From Candidatus Binatia bacterium (lineage in GTDB: Bacteria > Desulfobacterota > Binatia > UBA9968 > JAJDTQ01), in contig JAJEAI010000088.1 in the NCBI GenBank assembly GCA_022824205.1, positions 1 to 64,000 on the forward strand: DNA of 64,000 nucleotides, given 5' to 3'. The position numbers and the translations under genes were made by a program. Below are positions 43,863 through 52,637 of this stretch, in pieces. The notes under the pieces were generated by a model. That model searched no databases, had not been told where the DNA came from, and saw nothing but the letters and a program-made list of their open reading frames with translations. How positions within the stretch are numbered: the stretch's first letter is position 1; each line of letters starts with the position of its first letter.

Positions 43863-44516
43863 TCACTGCAACTCCGCGACGATCCTCGCGTGCGCCGCGT
43901 CGCTGCCCTGCACCTTGAGGGGCAACGCCATGATGCGGCAGTTTTGGCCCGCGATGGCGCCGAGGTTGGTGACGTTCTCCGCGATCAGCACGTCGTTGCC
44001 CAGCAGGGTGCGGTGCACCGGGAAGTCGAACCCCTTGGGGCGCAGCGGCGTCGGCAGGTCCACCGTGATGCAGTCGATGCCGAAGAGCTTCACCCCGCGC
44101 TCCACGATCCATTCCGCCGCATCGACGGACAGATAGGGATGCATATTGTATTCTTCGCTTTCGAACTTCTCGTCCCATCCGGTGTGCAGCATCAGGATGT
44201 CGCCGCCGTTGACCGCCACCCCGGACCCTTCGAGGTCCGCGGCCGTGACCTCCTCGCCGCCGCCTGTCCGCACCGAGATGACCGCGCCCGGGCCGACGAA
44301 GGCGTCGAGGGGCAGTTCCTCGATGGACTTGCCGTTGGGCACGATGTGCACCGGCGCGTCCACGTGGGTGCCGGCGTGGCACGGCAGGTTGATCTCGGTG
44401 ACGTTGAGCGGGTGTCCCTTGCCGAGGTCGAAGAACCGCTGCACGTGCACGTCCGGCAGCACCGGAATCTTGGGCATGCCGTCGTAGATGAGCCGTGAGA
44501 GATCGATGATGGACAT
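43863..44516 (-). CDS. Cyclase/kynurenine formamidase-like metal hydrolase
   Basis: The product has 217 residues. The defining motif HAGTHVDAPVH (His47, Gly49, Thr50, His51, Asp53, His57) binds two metal ions in the KynB/cyclase family. It starts with LSRLIYDGMPKIP as is typical. Such enzymes hydrolyse formamides, lactones or isatin. It is encoded 17 bases upstream of the DHDPS-like gene. No tryptophan 2,3-dioxygenase is present, so kynurenine degradation is not indicated. Confidence 0.88.
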   Translation of the reverse strand: MSIIDLSRLIYDGMPKIPVLPDVHVQRFFDLGKGHPLNVTEINLPCHAGTHVDAPVHIVPNGKSIEELPLDAFVGPGAVISVRTGGGEEVTAADLEGSGVAVNGGDILMLHTGWDEKFESEEYNMHPYLSVDAAEWIVERGVKLFGIDCITVDLPTPLRPKGFDFPVHRTLLGNDVLIAENVTNLGAIAGQNCRIMALPLKVQGSDAAHARIVAELQ

Positions 44517-44556
44517 GGGTCGTGTTCCTGACGGTTGAGAGGTCCCTTGCGCCGGA

Positions 44557-45303
44557 TCAGGCGGTGCCGTTGCGCCACGCGGCGTAGATGGGGTCCTTGT
44601 CGACGAAGGCGCGCTTGATGCCGTCGAACGCCAGCCAGAACTGGTCCAGGGTCTTCTGCACCGACTGGCGCACCACTTCCTGCTGCTGGTCGGTGACCGC
44701 GTACCGGCTCACTGCCAAGGGACCCACCTTCATGTGCTCTTCGTCCACCCCCATGTGGAGCGTCCAGTAGCGGATGTCGTCGCTTTCCCGGTCGAAGCCG
44801 TAGTGGGTGGTCAACCCGGTGACGATGCGGCTCATGCGCTCGCTGGCGGTGCCTTCCAGACAGAAACCCTGGCAGGCGTAGAGTTCCAGCCACGAGCGCT
44901 GGTACATGAGCAGGTCGCGCCAGTCGAGGAACGCCGAGGTCTCGGGCAGGGGTTGCACCGCGTCCAGCTCCTCCTTGGAGCCGTAGCCGCAGGCCATGGC
45001 GAAGCGGATGAAGAGGCCGCGGTGGCTGTCCGTGCCGGAGATCTCGCCGGTGCCCTCTTCCACCACGTTCTCGATCCACATTCTCTCCAGCTCCGCGTCC
45101 TCGGGGCAGCGCCCGAGCATGGTCGCGATGGGCTTGGGAAAGGGCTTGGGGAAGAACAGGTAGAACTGGCCCACGAACCCCCTGAGCGCCGCGCGATCCA
45201 GTTCTCCCCTCTCGATCATCCCGATCAGCGGGTTGTCCTTGGAGTGCTTGTCGCGCACGGCGGCGTGTATCTCGTTGACGAACTCTTCGCCGGAAAGTGC
45301 CAT
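44557..45303 (-). CDS. CADD/PqqC-like heme-oxygenase-fold protein (putative diiron oxygenase)
   Basis: The product has 248 residues from ATG 45303 with GAGGGAG upstream; the frame extends further but starts here. The helical fold signature includes FYLFFPKPFPKPIATML (about 48-64) and GTDSHRGLF. Potential metal ligands are Glu83, His94, Glu150, His183, Asp187 and His190 (TLHMGVDEEHMKVG). Heme-oxygenase-like diiron oxidases of the CADD type, and cofactorless PqqC, share this arrangement. No pqq genes are present, so a role in the catabolic array or para-aminobenzoate-type chemistry is possible but unproven. Confidence 0.78.
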   Translation of the reverse strand: MALSGEEFVNEIHAAVRDKHSKDNPLIGMIERGELDRAALRGFVGQFYLFFPKPFPKPIATMLGRCPEDAELERMWIENVVEEGTGEISGTDSHRGLFIRFAMACGYGSKEELDAVQPLPETSAFLDWRDLLMYQRSWLELYACQGFCLEGTASERMSRIVTGLTTHYGFDRESDDIRYWTLHMGVDEEHMKVGPLAVSRYAVTDQQQEVVRQSVQKTLDQFWLAFDGIKRAFVDKDPIYAAWRNGTA

Positions 45304-45466
45304 CGAATATGCTCCCTCGTTCGTTTGATTTCCCTTTGAATGGCCGATCCCGATGTCGCGGACGGCAACATCGGGATCGACGCTAACGCTTCGACGAAAT
45401 AGACTAGTTAGTGGAAAGCGGCCGGCATCGCAACCGTTCGCGGCGACCGGCGCGCGTTCGCCTCCC

Positions 45467-46489
45467 TCAGTCGAGGCCGTAGAAGCGCCGGGCATTGTTG
45501 CCCAGTATGTTCTCCTTGGCGTCCCGCGTCAGGTCGTCCCGCCCCCAGATCAGCGAGCCCGATTCCGGCCAGCTCATGTCCCAATGGGGATAGTCCGAGG
45601 CGTACATGATGGTCTCGGAGCCGATCTCCCCCACCACGTAGCCGATGGTCTTCTCGTCGGGCTCGCAGCCGTAATAGACGTTCTTGCTGGTGATGTAGTG
45701 GCTGGGCTCGTGCTTGCACTCGGGGGCTTCCACCGCGCCGCGTTTCTCCCACTCCTCGTCCATCCGGTCGGACCAGTACGGTATCCAGCCGCAGCCGATC
45801 TCGAGAAACCCGAGCTTGAGGTCCGGGTACATCTCCGGAATGCCCGCGAAGATCATGGCCGTGAGCTGGCGCAGCACCGGGAACGGGTGGCCGGTGGTGT
45901 GGATGGAGATGAACTGGTCGAAGATCTCGCTGCCAGGCTCGTCGCCGCCGAAGGCGTGGATCGCCAGCGGCGTATCGAGCTTCTGCGCTTCCTCGTACAG
46001 CGGAAAGAACTCGGCCGAGCCGAAGTTCTTGCTGTGGGCCTGGGCCGCCATCATGCCGCCCACGAGTCCCAACTCCTGGACCGCGTAGCGCAACTCCTCG
46101 GCCGCGGCCGCCGGGGCGTTGACGGGCAGGTTCGCCACCGCCTTGAGGCGCGGCGACGCCTTGCAGTAGTCCGCGATGAACTCGTTGTACGCGCGGCACA
46201 ACTGGGTCTGGTAGTTGGGCTCGCGGATGTGTCCGATGCCCAAGCCACTGGTCGGGTACATGACCGCCGTGTGGATCTCCTGCGTATCCATGGCCGCCAG
46301 GCGTTCCTCGTGCTTGATGCCGGAGTGTCCCAGCGTTCCGCCCAGGTTGCGGTCGTAGGTTTCCCGCGGAATGAACGGCGGACGCCGGTTCTGGAATGCC
46401 TCGCCCAGGAAGGGCTTGACGAGATCGTCGTTGTCGCGCGCGTGCGCGTCGGCGTCGATCACCTTCACGGACGGATCGATCTTACCCAT
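45467..46489 (-). CDS. Amidohydrolase family 2 protein (ACMSD-like)
   Basis: The product has 340 residues from ATG 46489, preceded by GGGAGAAG. The N-terminal DADAH (residues 12-16) replaces the usual DxHxH, then come NLPVNAP, an AIHAFGG strand and the C-terminal metal-binding ASDYPHWD (about 298-305). This layout is that of amidohydrolase_2 decarboxylases/hydrolases acting on aromatic or 2-oxo acids. An in-frame extension upstream to 46573 is not needed. It is encoded just after the importer ATPase and may act on the imported compound. Confidence 0.88.
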   Translation of the reverse strand: MGKIDPSVKVIDADAHARDNDDLVKPFLGEAFQNRRPPFIPRETYDRNLGGTLGHSGIKHEERLAAMDTQEIHTAVMYPTSGLGIGHIREPNYQTQLCRAYNEFIADYCKASPRLKAVANLPVNAPAAAAEELRYAVQELGLVGGMMAAQAHSKNFGSAEFFPLYEEAQKLDTPLAIHAFGGDEPGSEIFDQFISIHTTGHPFPVLRQLTAMIFAGIPEMYPDLKLGFLEIGCGWIPYWSDRMDEEWEKRGAVEAPECKHEPSHYITSKNVYYGCEPDEKTIGYVVGEIGSETIMYASDYPHWDMSWPESGSLIWGRDDLTRDAKENILGNNARRFYGLD

Positions 46490-46625
46490 GTTCTTCTCCC
46501 TTGATCTTGGGTTGTCGGCACGTCTTTCAACAGGGGAAACTAACACCTTCGGCCCGGAATGCCAATTCACCATGCGAAGCGGGCGGGTTCGAAACCCGCC
46601 CGCGAAACGTCCGGCCTCCCTCCTG

Positions 46626-48764
46626 TCACGCCTGCGGGGCCGCGGGCGCCTCCAGGTCCCGGTCCGGGATCGTGATCACCGGCTCCACCTCGCGCAACTC
46701 GTCCAGCGGAATGTGGCAGGCGATGGAGTGGTCGTCGCCGTCGAGCTGGACCGGGGGCGGCTCGTCGTCGCAGATGCTGCCGACCTTGCGTTGACAGCGG
46801 GTGGAAAACGGGCATCCCTTGGGCGGGTCCAGGGGGCTCGGGAGATTGCCTTCCAGCACGATGCGGCGCTTTTCCACCTCCGGGTCGGCGATGGGCACAG
46901 CCGAAAGCAGCGCCTCGGTATAGGGGTGGTACGGAGGCGCGAAGACCTCGTCCGTGGTGCCCCGCTCCATGATCTGGCCCAGGTACATGACGACGATCCG
47001 GTCGGCCAGGTAGCGCACCGCGGACAGGTCGTGGCTGATGAACAGGAGCGTGGTGCGGTGCTCGCGCTGGATGTCCATCAGCAGCTCGGTCACGGCGGCG
47101 GCCACGGACACGTCGAGGGCCGAGATAGGCTCGTCGGCGATGACGGTCTTGGGGTTGCCGGCGAAGGCGCGCGCGATGCCCACCCGCTGCTTCTGTCCGC
47201 CCGATAGCTGACGCGGTTTGCGATTGACGAAGTCGCGCGGGAGCTTCACCGTGTCGAGCAGCTTGTGGACCCGTTCCTGGATCTTCGCCGGATCGGACTC
47301 GATGCCGAAGCGCTTGATCACGCGGCCGATCTGGTAGCCGATACTGTGGGACGGATTGAGGGTGTCGTTGGGGTTCTGGAACACCATCTGCAGCGACGCG
47401 AGCTGCTCGGGGGTGCGTTTCTTGACCTCGATGCTGCCCAGGTCGGTGCCGTCGAGGCGCACCTCGCCTTCCGTGGCGGTCTCCAGCCCCATGAGCACCT
47501 TGGCGAAGGTGGACTTGCCGCAGCCCGACTCGCCCACGATGGCCACGGTCTCCCCTTCCCCGGCGTCGAAGCTGATGCTCTCGTTGGCCTTCACCTGGCG
47601 CACCGAGCCGCCGGAGACCATGGCCGCCAGCGTGCTCTCCTTGACCTCGTAGTACTTGCGCATGTTGTCGACTTCGAGGACCGTGTCGCCCACCTCGATG
47701 GGATCGCGCGTCGTCTCGACGGTGCGCGCTTCGTCGTGGTCGATCTCGTTCCAGCGCAGGCAGCGCACCCGGTGGGCGTCGTCGTCGTCGGTGAAGACTT
47801 CCTCCATGGGTATGTGGTCGCTGTCGCAGCGCCCGGTCTGGAAGAACTCGCAGCGCGGTCCGAAATAGCAGCCCTTGGGGCGCTGGTGCGGCAGCGGAAG
47901 TTGGCCCTTGATGGCGTTCAGCGGCCGCGCGTTCTTGTCCGCGTGGGGCAGCGGGATGCAGCCGAACAGGCCGTGGGTGTAGGGGTGCTTGGGCCAGGAG
48001 AAGATGGAGCTGATGTGCCCCTCCTCCACCACCTCGCCGGAATACATCACGCAGATGCGGTCGCACACCTCGAGCATCAGGCCGAGGTTGTGGGAGATGT
48101 AGAGCAGCGAAGTGCCCGACTCCTTGCTGAGCTCCGCGATGAGCTCGACGATGCCCGCCTCCACGGTCACGTCCAGCGCCGTGGTGGGCTCGTCCAGCAG
48201 CAGCAGCGCCGGCCGCGACAGGAGCGCCATGGCGATGACCACGCGCTGCTGCTGACCGCCGGAAACCTGGTGCGGGTACGAATCCATCAGGCGCTTGGGG
48301 TCCGGGATGTGCACGGCGGAGAGCATGTCGTAGGCGCGCTGGAATGCCTCCTCCTCGCTCACCTCCTCGTGGATCATGGGCACTTCCATGAGTTGGGCGG
48401 CGATGGTCAGGCTCGGGTTGAGCGCGGCCATGGGCTCCTGGTAGATCATGGCGATGTCCTTGCCGCGCACCCGCCGGACCTCCTCCTCGGACATCTCCGC
48501 CATGTCCCGGCCCTGGAACTTGATGGTGCCGCCGACGATGCCGCCGTTCTTGCCCATGTAGCGCATGATGCCGTTGGCCACCGTGGACTTGCCGCATCCC
48601 GACTCGCCCACCAGCCCGACGGATTCGCCCTTGGCGATGGTGAGGTCGAAGTCCATCACCGCGGGGATCTCCCCGGCGCGTGTATAGTAGCTGAGCCGGA
48701 GGCCGGAGATATCGAGGACCGGCGCCTCGCCGTTTCCGTTGTCCTTGCCGTTGTGATCAGCCAT
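46626..48764 (-). CDS. Fused peptide/nickel-type ABC transporter ATPase (DppD-DppF fusion)
   Basis: About 712 residues with two complete ABC ATPase domains. Domain 1 has Walker A GESGCGKST (about 54-62), signature VSGGQQQRV and LLLLDEP. Domain 2 has GESGCGKST (about 430), LSGGQKQRV and VIADEP. Each domain ends with the oligopeptide-transporter C-terminal Cys motif (GCYFGPRC and GCPFSTRC). It energises the two permeases encoded immediately upstream. A GTG at 48767 is an alternative start; AGGAGG lies upstream. Confidence 0.93.
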   Translation of the reverse strand: MADHNGKDNGNGEAPVLDISGLRLSYYTRAGEIPAVMDFDLTIAKGESVGLVGESGCGKSTVANGIMRYMGKNGGIVGGTIKFQGRDMAEMSEEEVRRVRGKDIAMIYQEPMAALNPSLTIAAQLMEVPMIHEEVSEEEAFQRAYDMLSAVHIPDPKRLMDSYPHQVSGGQQQRVVIAMALLSRPALLLLDEPTTALDVTVEAGIVELIAELSKESGTSLLYISHNLGLMLEVCDRICVMYSGEVVEEGHISSIFSWPKHPYTHGLFGCIPLPHADKNARPLNAIKGQLPLPHQRPKGCYFGPRCEFFQTGRCDSDHIPMEEVFTDDDDAHRVRCLRWNEIDHDEARTVETTRDPIEVGDTVLEVDNMRKYYEVKESTLAAMVSGGSVRQVKANESISFDAGEGETVAIVGESGCGKSTFAKVLMGLETATEGEVRLDGTDLGSIEVKKRTPEQLASLQMVFQNPNDTLNPSHSIGYQIGRVIKRFGIESDPAKIQERVHKLLDTVKLPRDFVNRKPRQLSGGQKQRVGIARAFAGNPKTVIADEPISALDVSVAAAVTELLMDIQREHRTTLLFISHDLSAVRYLADRIVVMYLGQIMERGTTDEVFAPPYHPYTEALLSAVPIADPEVEKRRIVLEGNLPSPLDPPKGCPFSTRCQRKVGSICDDEPPPVQLDGDDHSIACHIPLDELREVEPVITIPDRDLEAPAAPQA

Positions 48765-48774
48765 CACGTTCCTC

Positions 48775-49674
48775 CTAATCCCTCAGAGACACTTCCCGCA
48801 GCCCGTCCGCCAGCAGGTTGAACCCCAGCACCAGCAGGGACACCGCGCACGCCGGCATGATGGCCATGTGCGGGAACCCGCCGGTGACGAAGGCGCGGGT
48901 CTCGGTGATCATGCCGCCCCAGTCGGGGTCCGGCGGCGGCAGGCCCAGGCCCAGGAACCCGAGCGCGCCGATGGTGATGGTCGTGTAGCCCATGCGCAGG
49001 CAGAAGTCGACGATGAGCGGGCTGCGCGCGTTGGGCAGGATCTCCACCAGCATGATGTACCAGGGGCCCTCGCCGCGGGTCTGGGAGGCGGCGATGTAGT
49101 CGCGGGTGGCGATGTCCATGGTGACGCCGCGCACGATGCGCATGATGCCCGGGGAGGACGCAAACACCACCGCGAAGACGATGTTGAGTCCCGAGGCGCC
49201 CAGTTTGGCGATGATCAGCACGTAGAGCACCATGATCGGAAACGACAGGATCACGTTGGCGAAGAACGAGATGATCTCGTCCAGATAGCCGCGGAAGTAG
49301 CCTGCCGCCAGTCCCATGAGGATGCCGACGATGTACGCCGAGATCGTCGCGACCGTGGCGTAGAACAGCACCCGCTGGCCGCCCCAGATGATGCGCGAGA
49401 GGATGTCGCGGCCCAGATGATCGGTGCCGAACAGGAACACGCCGCCGTCCGGCGCGGCCGTGCCCGGAAACGCGAACGGGAGCATCGTGGCATTGGGATC
49501 GTAGGGCGACACCAGCGGCGCGAAAATCGCCAGCAGGACGAAGAAGAGGACGATCAACGCGCCCACCATGCCCACTGGGCTCTCGCGCAGGAGGGCCATG
49601 GCCTTGACCGCGTTCAGGATCGTCGAATCCGGTCTTACGAGAGGTGTGCTGTCGGAATTCGTGGCCATGCTCAC
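48775..49674 (-). CDS. Peptide/nickel-type ABC permease (DppC-like)
   Basis: The product has 299 residues and about six membrane helices. The OppC/DppC N-terminal helix (SPVGMVGALIVLFFVLLAIFA) is present. The EAA loop TRGEGPWYIMLVEILPNARSPL contacts the ATPase, and GALGFLGLGLPPPDPDWG is the typical DppC end. It is encoded between the partner permease and the fused ATPase with almost no gaps. Confidence 0.93.
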   Translation of the reverse strand: MSMATNSDSTPLVRPDSTILNAVKAMALLRESPVGMVGALIVLFFVLLAIFAPLVSPYDPNATMLPFAFPGTAAPDGGVFLFGTDHLGRDILSRIIWGGQRVLFYATVATISAYIVGILMGLAAGYFRGYLDEIISFFANVILSFPIMVLYVLIIAKLGASGLNIVFAVVFASSPGIMRIVRGVTMDIATRDYIAASQTRGEGPWYIMLVEILPNARSPLIVDFCLRMGYTTITIGALGFLGLGLPPPDPDWGGMITETRAFVTGGFPHMAIMPACAVSLLVLGFNLLADGLREVSLRD

Positions 49675-49678
49675 CTCC

Positions 49679-50611
49679 TCACTTGAACCGGATCCTCGGG
49701 TTCAGGTACGTGTACCCGAGGTCGCCGATGGTCTGGGTGAAGACCGCCACGAACACCGCCGCCAGGCCGCAGGCTTCGATGACGAAGATGTCGCGCCGCA
49801 GCGCCGCCTCCAGCAGCAGCGCGCCGAACCCCTTGTAGCCGAAGGCGAACTCGGTCACCACAACCCCGGACAAGAGCCAGTTGATCTGCAGCATGATGAC
49901 CGTGAACGGCGCGATGAGCGCGTTCCGCAGCGCGTGCTTCATGATGATGTGCCGGTACGGCAGCCCCTTGAGCATGGCGGTGCGGATGTAGTGGTTGGTC
50001 ATCACCTCCGCCATGGAAGCCCGGGTCATCCGCGCCACGTAGCCGAATCCGTATAGTGTCAGCACCATCACCGGCAGTATCAGCTCGACGACGTTGAAGC
50101 CCCCTGTCATGGCCGAGGTGCCCGGCAGCCAGCCGAGCCCGAATACGAAGATCCAGGCGAGCAGCACCGCGCTGGCGTATTCCGGAATCGATGTGGTGGT
50201 GATGGAGAAGACCGAGATCACCCGGTCCTGGGCCGAGCCTTCCTTCATGCCCGCCAGTACACCCAGGGTCAGCGCCACCACCACCATGACCACGAAGGTC
50301 ACGCCGGCGAGGATGCCGGTGTTGCCAAGCCGGTCCCAGAAGATCTCGTTCACCGGCCGCTTGTAGATGATGGAGTCGCCCAGGTCGCCGGACAGTACCC
50401 GTCCGATCCAGTCGAAGTAGCGGACCATGATCGGCCGGTCGTAGCCGTGCTGGGCGATCCAGGCGTCGAGTTGCTGGTCCTGGGCGTAGGGCCCGAGGAC
50501 GCTGCGCGCGATGAGCCGGGGATCGCCCTCGTTCATGAGAAAGAGAAGCAGCGCCACGACCAGCATGATGAGGATCATCATGCCCACGCGCCGCAGAATC
50601 AGTTGTGACAT
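49679..50611 (-). CDS. Peptide/nickel-type ABC permease (DppB-like)
   Basis: The product has 310 residues. The N-terminal motif LILRRVGMMILIMLVVALLLF and the long periplasmic loop (DQQLDAWIAQHGYDRPIMVRY) are characteristic of DppB/OppB. The EAA loop lies in TAMLKGLPYRHIIMKHALRNAL. It forms the channel with the DppC-like protein encoded four bases downstream. Confidence 0.92.
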   Translation of the reverse strand: MSQLILRRVGMMILIMLVVALLLFLMNEGDPRLIARSVLGPYAQDQQLDAWIAQHGYDRPIMVRYFDWIGRVLSGDLGDSIIYKRPVNEIFWDRLGNTGILAGVTFVVMVVVALTLGVLAGMKEGSAQDRVISVFSITTTSIPEYASAVLLAWIFVFGLGWLPGTSAMTGGFNVVELILPVMVLTLYGFGYVARMTRASMAEVMTNHYIRTAMLKGLPYRHIIMKHALRNALIAPFTVIMLQINWLLSGVVVTEFAFGYKGFGALLLEAALRRDIFVIEACGLAAVFVAVFTQTIGDLGYTYLNPRIRFK

Positions 50612-50721
50612 GTCCGTCTCCGCTGCTCAGCAGGGCGAGTCGGCCGGCGTACGCGCTCCGGCCGGGGAAGGCAGGGGCGACCAGCCGGCCGCCCCTGCCC
50701 AAGCCACCGCGGCGTAGCCTG

Positions 50722-52455
50722 TCAACCTTCCAGCCACACGTTGTGAAACTGGTGGTACAGCGTCGGATGGGTTTGGTGCCCCTTGACCCGCTTGTTGGCC
50801 GCCTTGAAGACCGAACGCCAGAAGGGCTGCGGGATGATGGCGTCGTCCTGGAGGATCTTCTCGCAGACGGCCATCTTCTTCTTGCGCTCGTTGACGTCGA
50901 GGGTGGCCTCGGCGTCGTCGAGAGCGGCGTCGAACTCGGGATTGTTGTAGGCCGTCTCGTTCCAGGGCACGCCGGAGCGGTAGCCGAGGCCCAGAACCAT
51001 GGTGCCCAGCGGACGGTGCGTCCACGCCGTGTACCCCCAGGGCGCCTTGTCCCAGACCTCCCAGTACTGGTTCGCCGGCATCTTGTTGATCTTCAGGTTG
51101 ATGCCCGCGGGGGCGAGCTGGTTCTTGAAGATCGCGCAGACGTCGGTCATCCACGGGCCCTCGGTATCGCCGTTGGCGATCTCGACGGTGATGCCGTCCT
51201 TGTAGCCCGCCTCGGCCAGGAGCTTCTTGGCCTTTTCGACGTCTCGCTTGAGCGGCGGCAGCGCCGCGTAGTCCGGATGGATCGGGCAGACGTGGTGGTT
51301 CTCGGCGATTTGGCCGAGGCCCTTGAACGCCTTGTCCAGGAGTTCCTTGTGGTCCATGCAGGCGGCGATGGCCTGACGCAGCTTGACGTTGTCGAAAGGC
51401 TTCTCGGTGACGCGGAAACGCATGACCGCCGTCTGTGCCGTGGTCGCCTCGTGAAGCTCCACGAAGGGAAGCCGCTTGACGGTCTCGATGGCGTTGTTGG
51501 GCAGGCGGAAGACCATGTCGACCTGCTGCGACGCCAGCGCCGCGATCCAGGCATTGGTATCCTCGCCATGATCGAAATAGTGGATTTCGTCCAGGTGGAA
51601 CGGCCCGGCCCACCAGTCCCGCGCCTTCTTGAGGATCGCCCTCTCGCCGACGGCGAACGCCTCCAGCTTCATCGGGCCGGTGCCGATGGGGTTCTTGGAA
51701 AGGTCGGCCTCGTAGTCCTTGCCGAAGCCCCGGTGCACGATGGCGGCAGGATAGTTGTAGAAGTTCTCCGGCATGGCCAGGGCGGCCTGTCGGAGGTTGA
51801 ACTTGATGGTGTGGTCGTCGATGACCTCCACCGCGTTGGCGATGCCCCGTTTCAGCGGCTTTCCGTCGGCACCCTTCACGGTCTCCACCATGGCGGCGAA
51901 CAGCCCCAGGTTGGAAGAGCCGGTTTTCGGATCGAGCCAGCGGTTGACCGTGTGCGCGACGTCGGCGGCAGTGAACTTGTCGCCGTTGGACCAAGTCACG
52001 TCATCCCTGAGATGGAACACCCAACTCTTGAGATCGTCCGACGCCTCCCAGCTCTTGGCAAGGTAGGGGACCGTTGTATTGTCGGCCTTGGTCCGCGTCA
52101 GGTGCTCCACGAGGAACCGGGCGACGTTGGACTTCTCCGTCCAGTCGAATATCGCCGGATCGGTCACCTCCTGGATGCGCATGGACACGCGCAGGGTTCC
52201 GCCGGGCTTCGGCGTTGCCGCCGCCACGGTTGGCGTGAACGCCCCGCCGATGAGCTTGTCGGCGGTGGCATAGGCCGCGCCCACGGTCATGCCCAACAGC
52301 GCCGCCTGGCGCAGGAAATCCCGGCGGGTGATCTTGCGGACGCGGAGTTGATCGCACAACTCCGGCAGGTAGCTGTGGGTCTCGGCGCCCAGGGCGCGTT
52401 CGGACGGCAGCAGATAGCGCCGCTTGTCCCGACTCAGTATCTTCTTGTCACTCAC
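50722..52455 (-). CDS. Dipeptide-type ABC substrate-binding protein with Tat signal
   Basis: The product is 577 residues from GTG 52455, which has AGGAGG about 8 bases upstream. A long n-region of about 43 residues leads to the twin-arginine motif TRRDFLR (Arg44-Arg45) and a hydrophobic stretch (AALLGMTVGAAYATA), so it should be exported folded by Tat. The mature part is an SBP_bac_5 domain (GTLRVSMRIQEVTDP, then YLAKSWEASDDLKSWVFHLR). The ligand is unknown; the downstream amidohydrolase, cyclase and lyase suggest a small organic acid or amide rather than peptides. Confidence 0.92.
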   Translation of the reverse strand: MSDKKILSRDKRRYLLPSERALGAETHSYLPELCDQLRVRKITRRDFLRQAALLGMTVGAAYATADKLIGGAFTPTVAAATPKPGGTLRVSMRIQEVTDPAIFDWTEKSNVARFLVEHLTRTKADNTTVPYLAKSWEASDDLKSWVFHLRDDVTWSNGDKFTAADVAHTVNRWLDPKTGSSNLGLFAAMVETVKGADGKPLKRGIANAVEVIDDHTIKFNLRQAALAMPENFYNYPAAIVHRGFGKDYEADLSKNPIGTGPMKLEAFAVGERAILKKARDWWAGPFHLDEIHYFDHGEDTNAWIAALASQQVDMVFRLPNNAIETVKRLPFVELHEATTAQTAVMRFRVTEKPFDNVKLRQAIAACMDHKELLDKAFKGLGQIAENHHVCPIHPDYAALPPLKRDVEKAKKLLAEAGYKDGITVEIANGDTEGPWMTDVCAIFKNQLAPAGINLKINKMPANQYWEVWDKAPWGYTAWTHRPLGTMVLGLGYRSGVPWNETAYNNPEFDAALDDAEATLDVNERKKKMAVCEKILQDDAIIPQPFWRSVFKAANKRVKGHQTHPTLYHQFHNVWLEG

Positions 52456-52637
52456 GACGGTAACCTCCTGTTGGACTCGACTGTCAGGTGGGTCGCCGCA
52501 CACGCTTCATGGGGCGACGTGGATGGGGAGGCCGCTTGTTCCATCCCCATGCCCCGACAGACCAAAGCATGGAAAGCCGCTAGCCTAAGCCACCTTTACT
52601 ATGGAATGCAAGCCGGTTTTCTGCGATTCTGGGTGGA
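52456..52637. promoter_or_regulatory. Divergent promoter region
   Basis: The 182 bases between the leftward importer array and the rightward molybdenum-hydroxylase gene must carry both promoters. No regulator gene is adjacent and no clear operator palindrome was found. Confidence 0.45.

Noticed and set aside
46490-46573. Upstream extension of the amidohydrolase start
   Set aside because: The added 28 residues have no family match, and ATG 46489 has a good ribosome-binding site.
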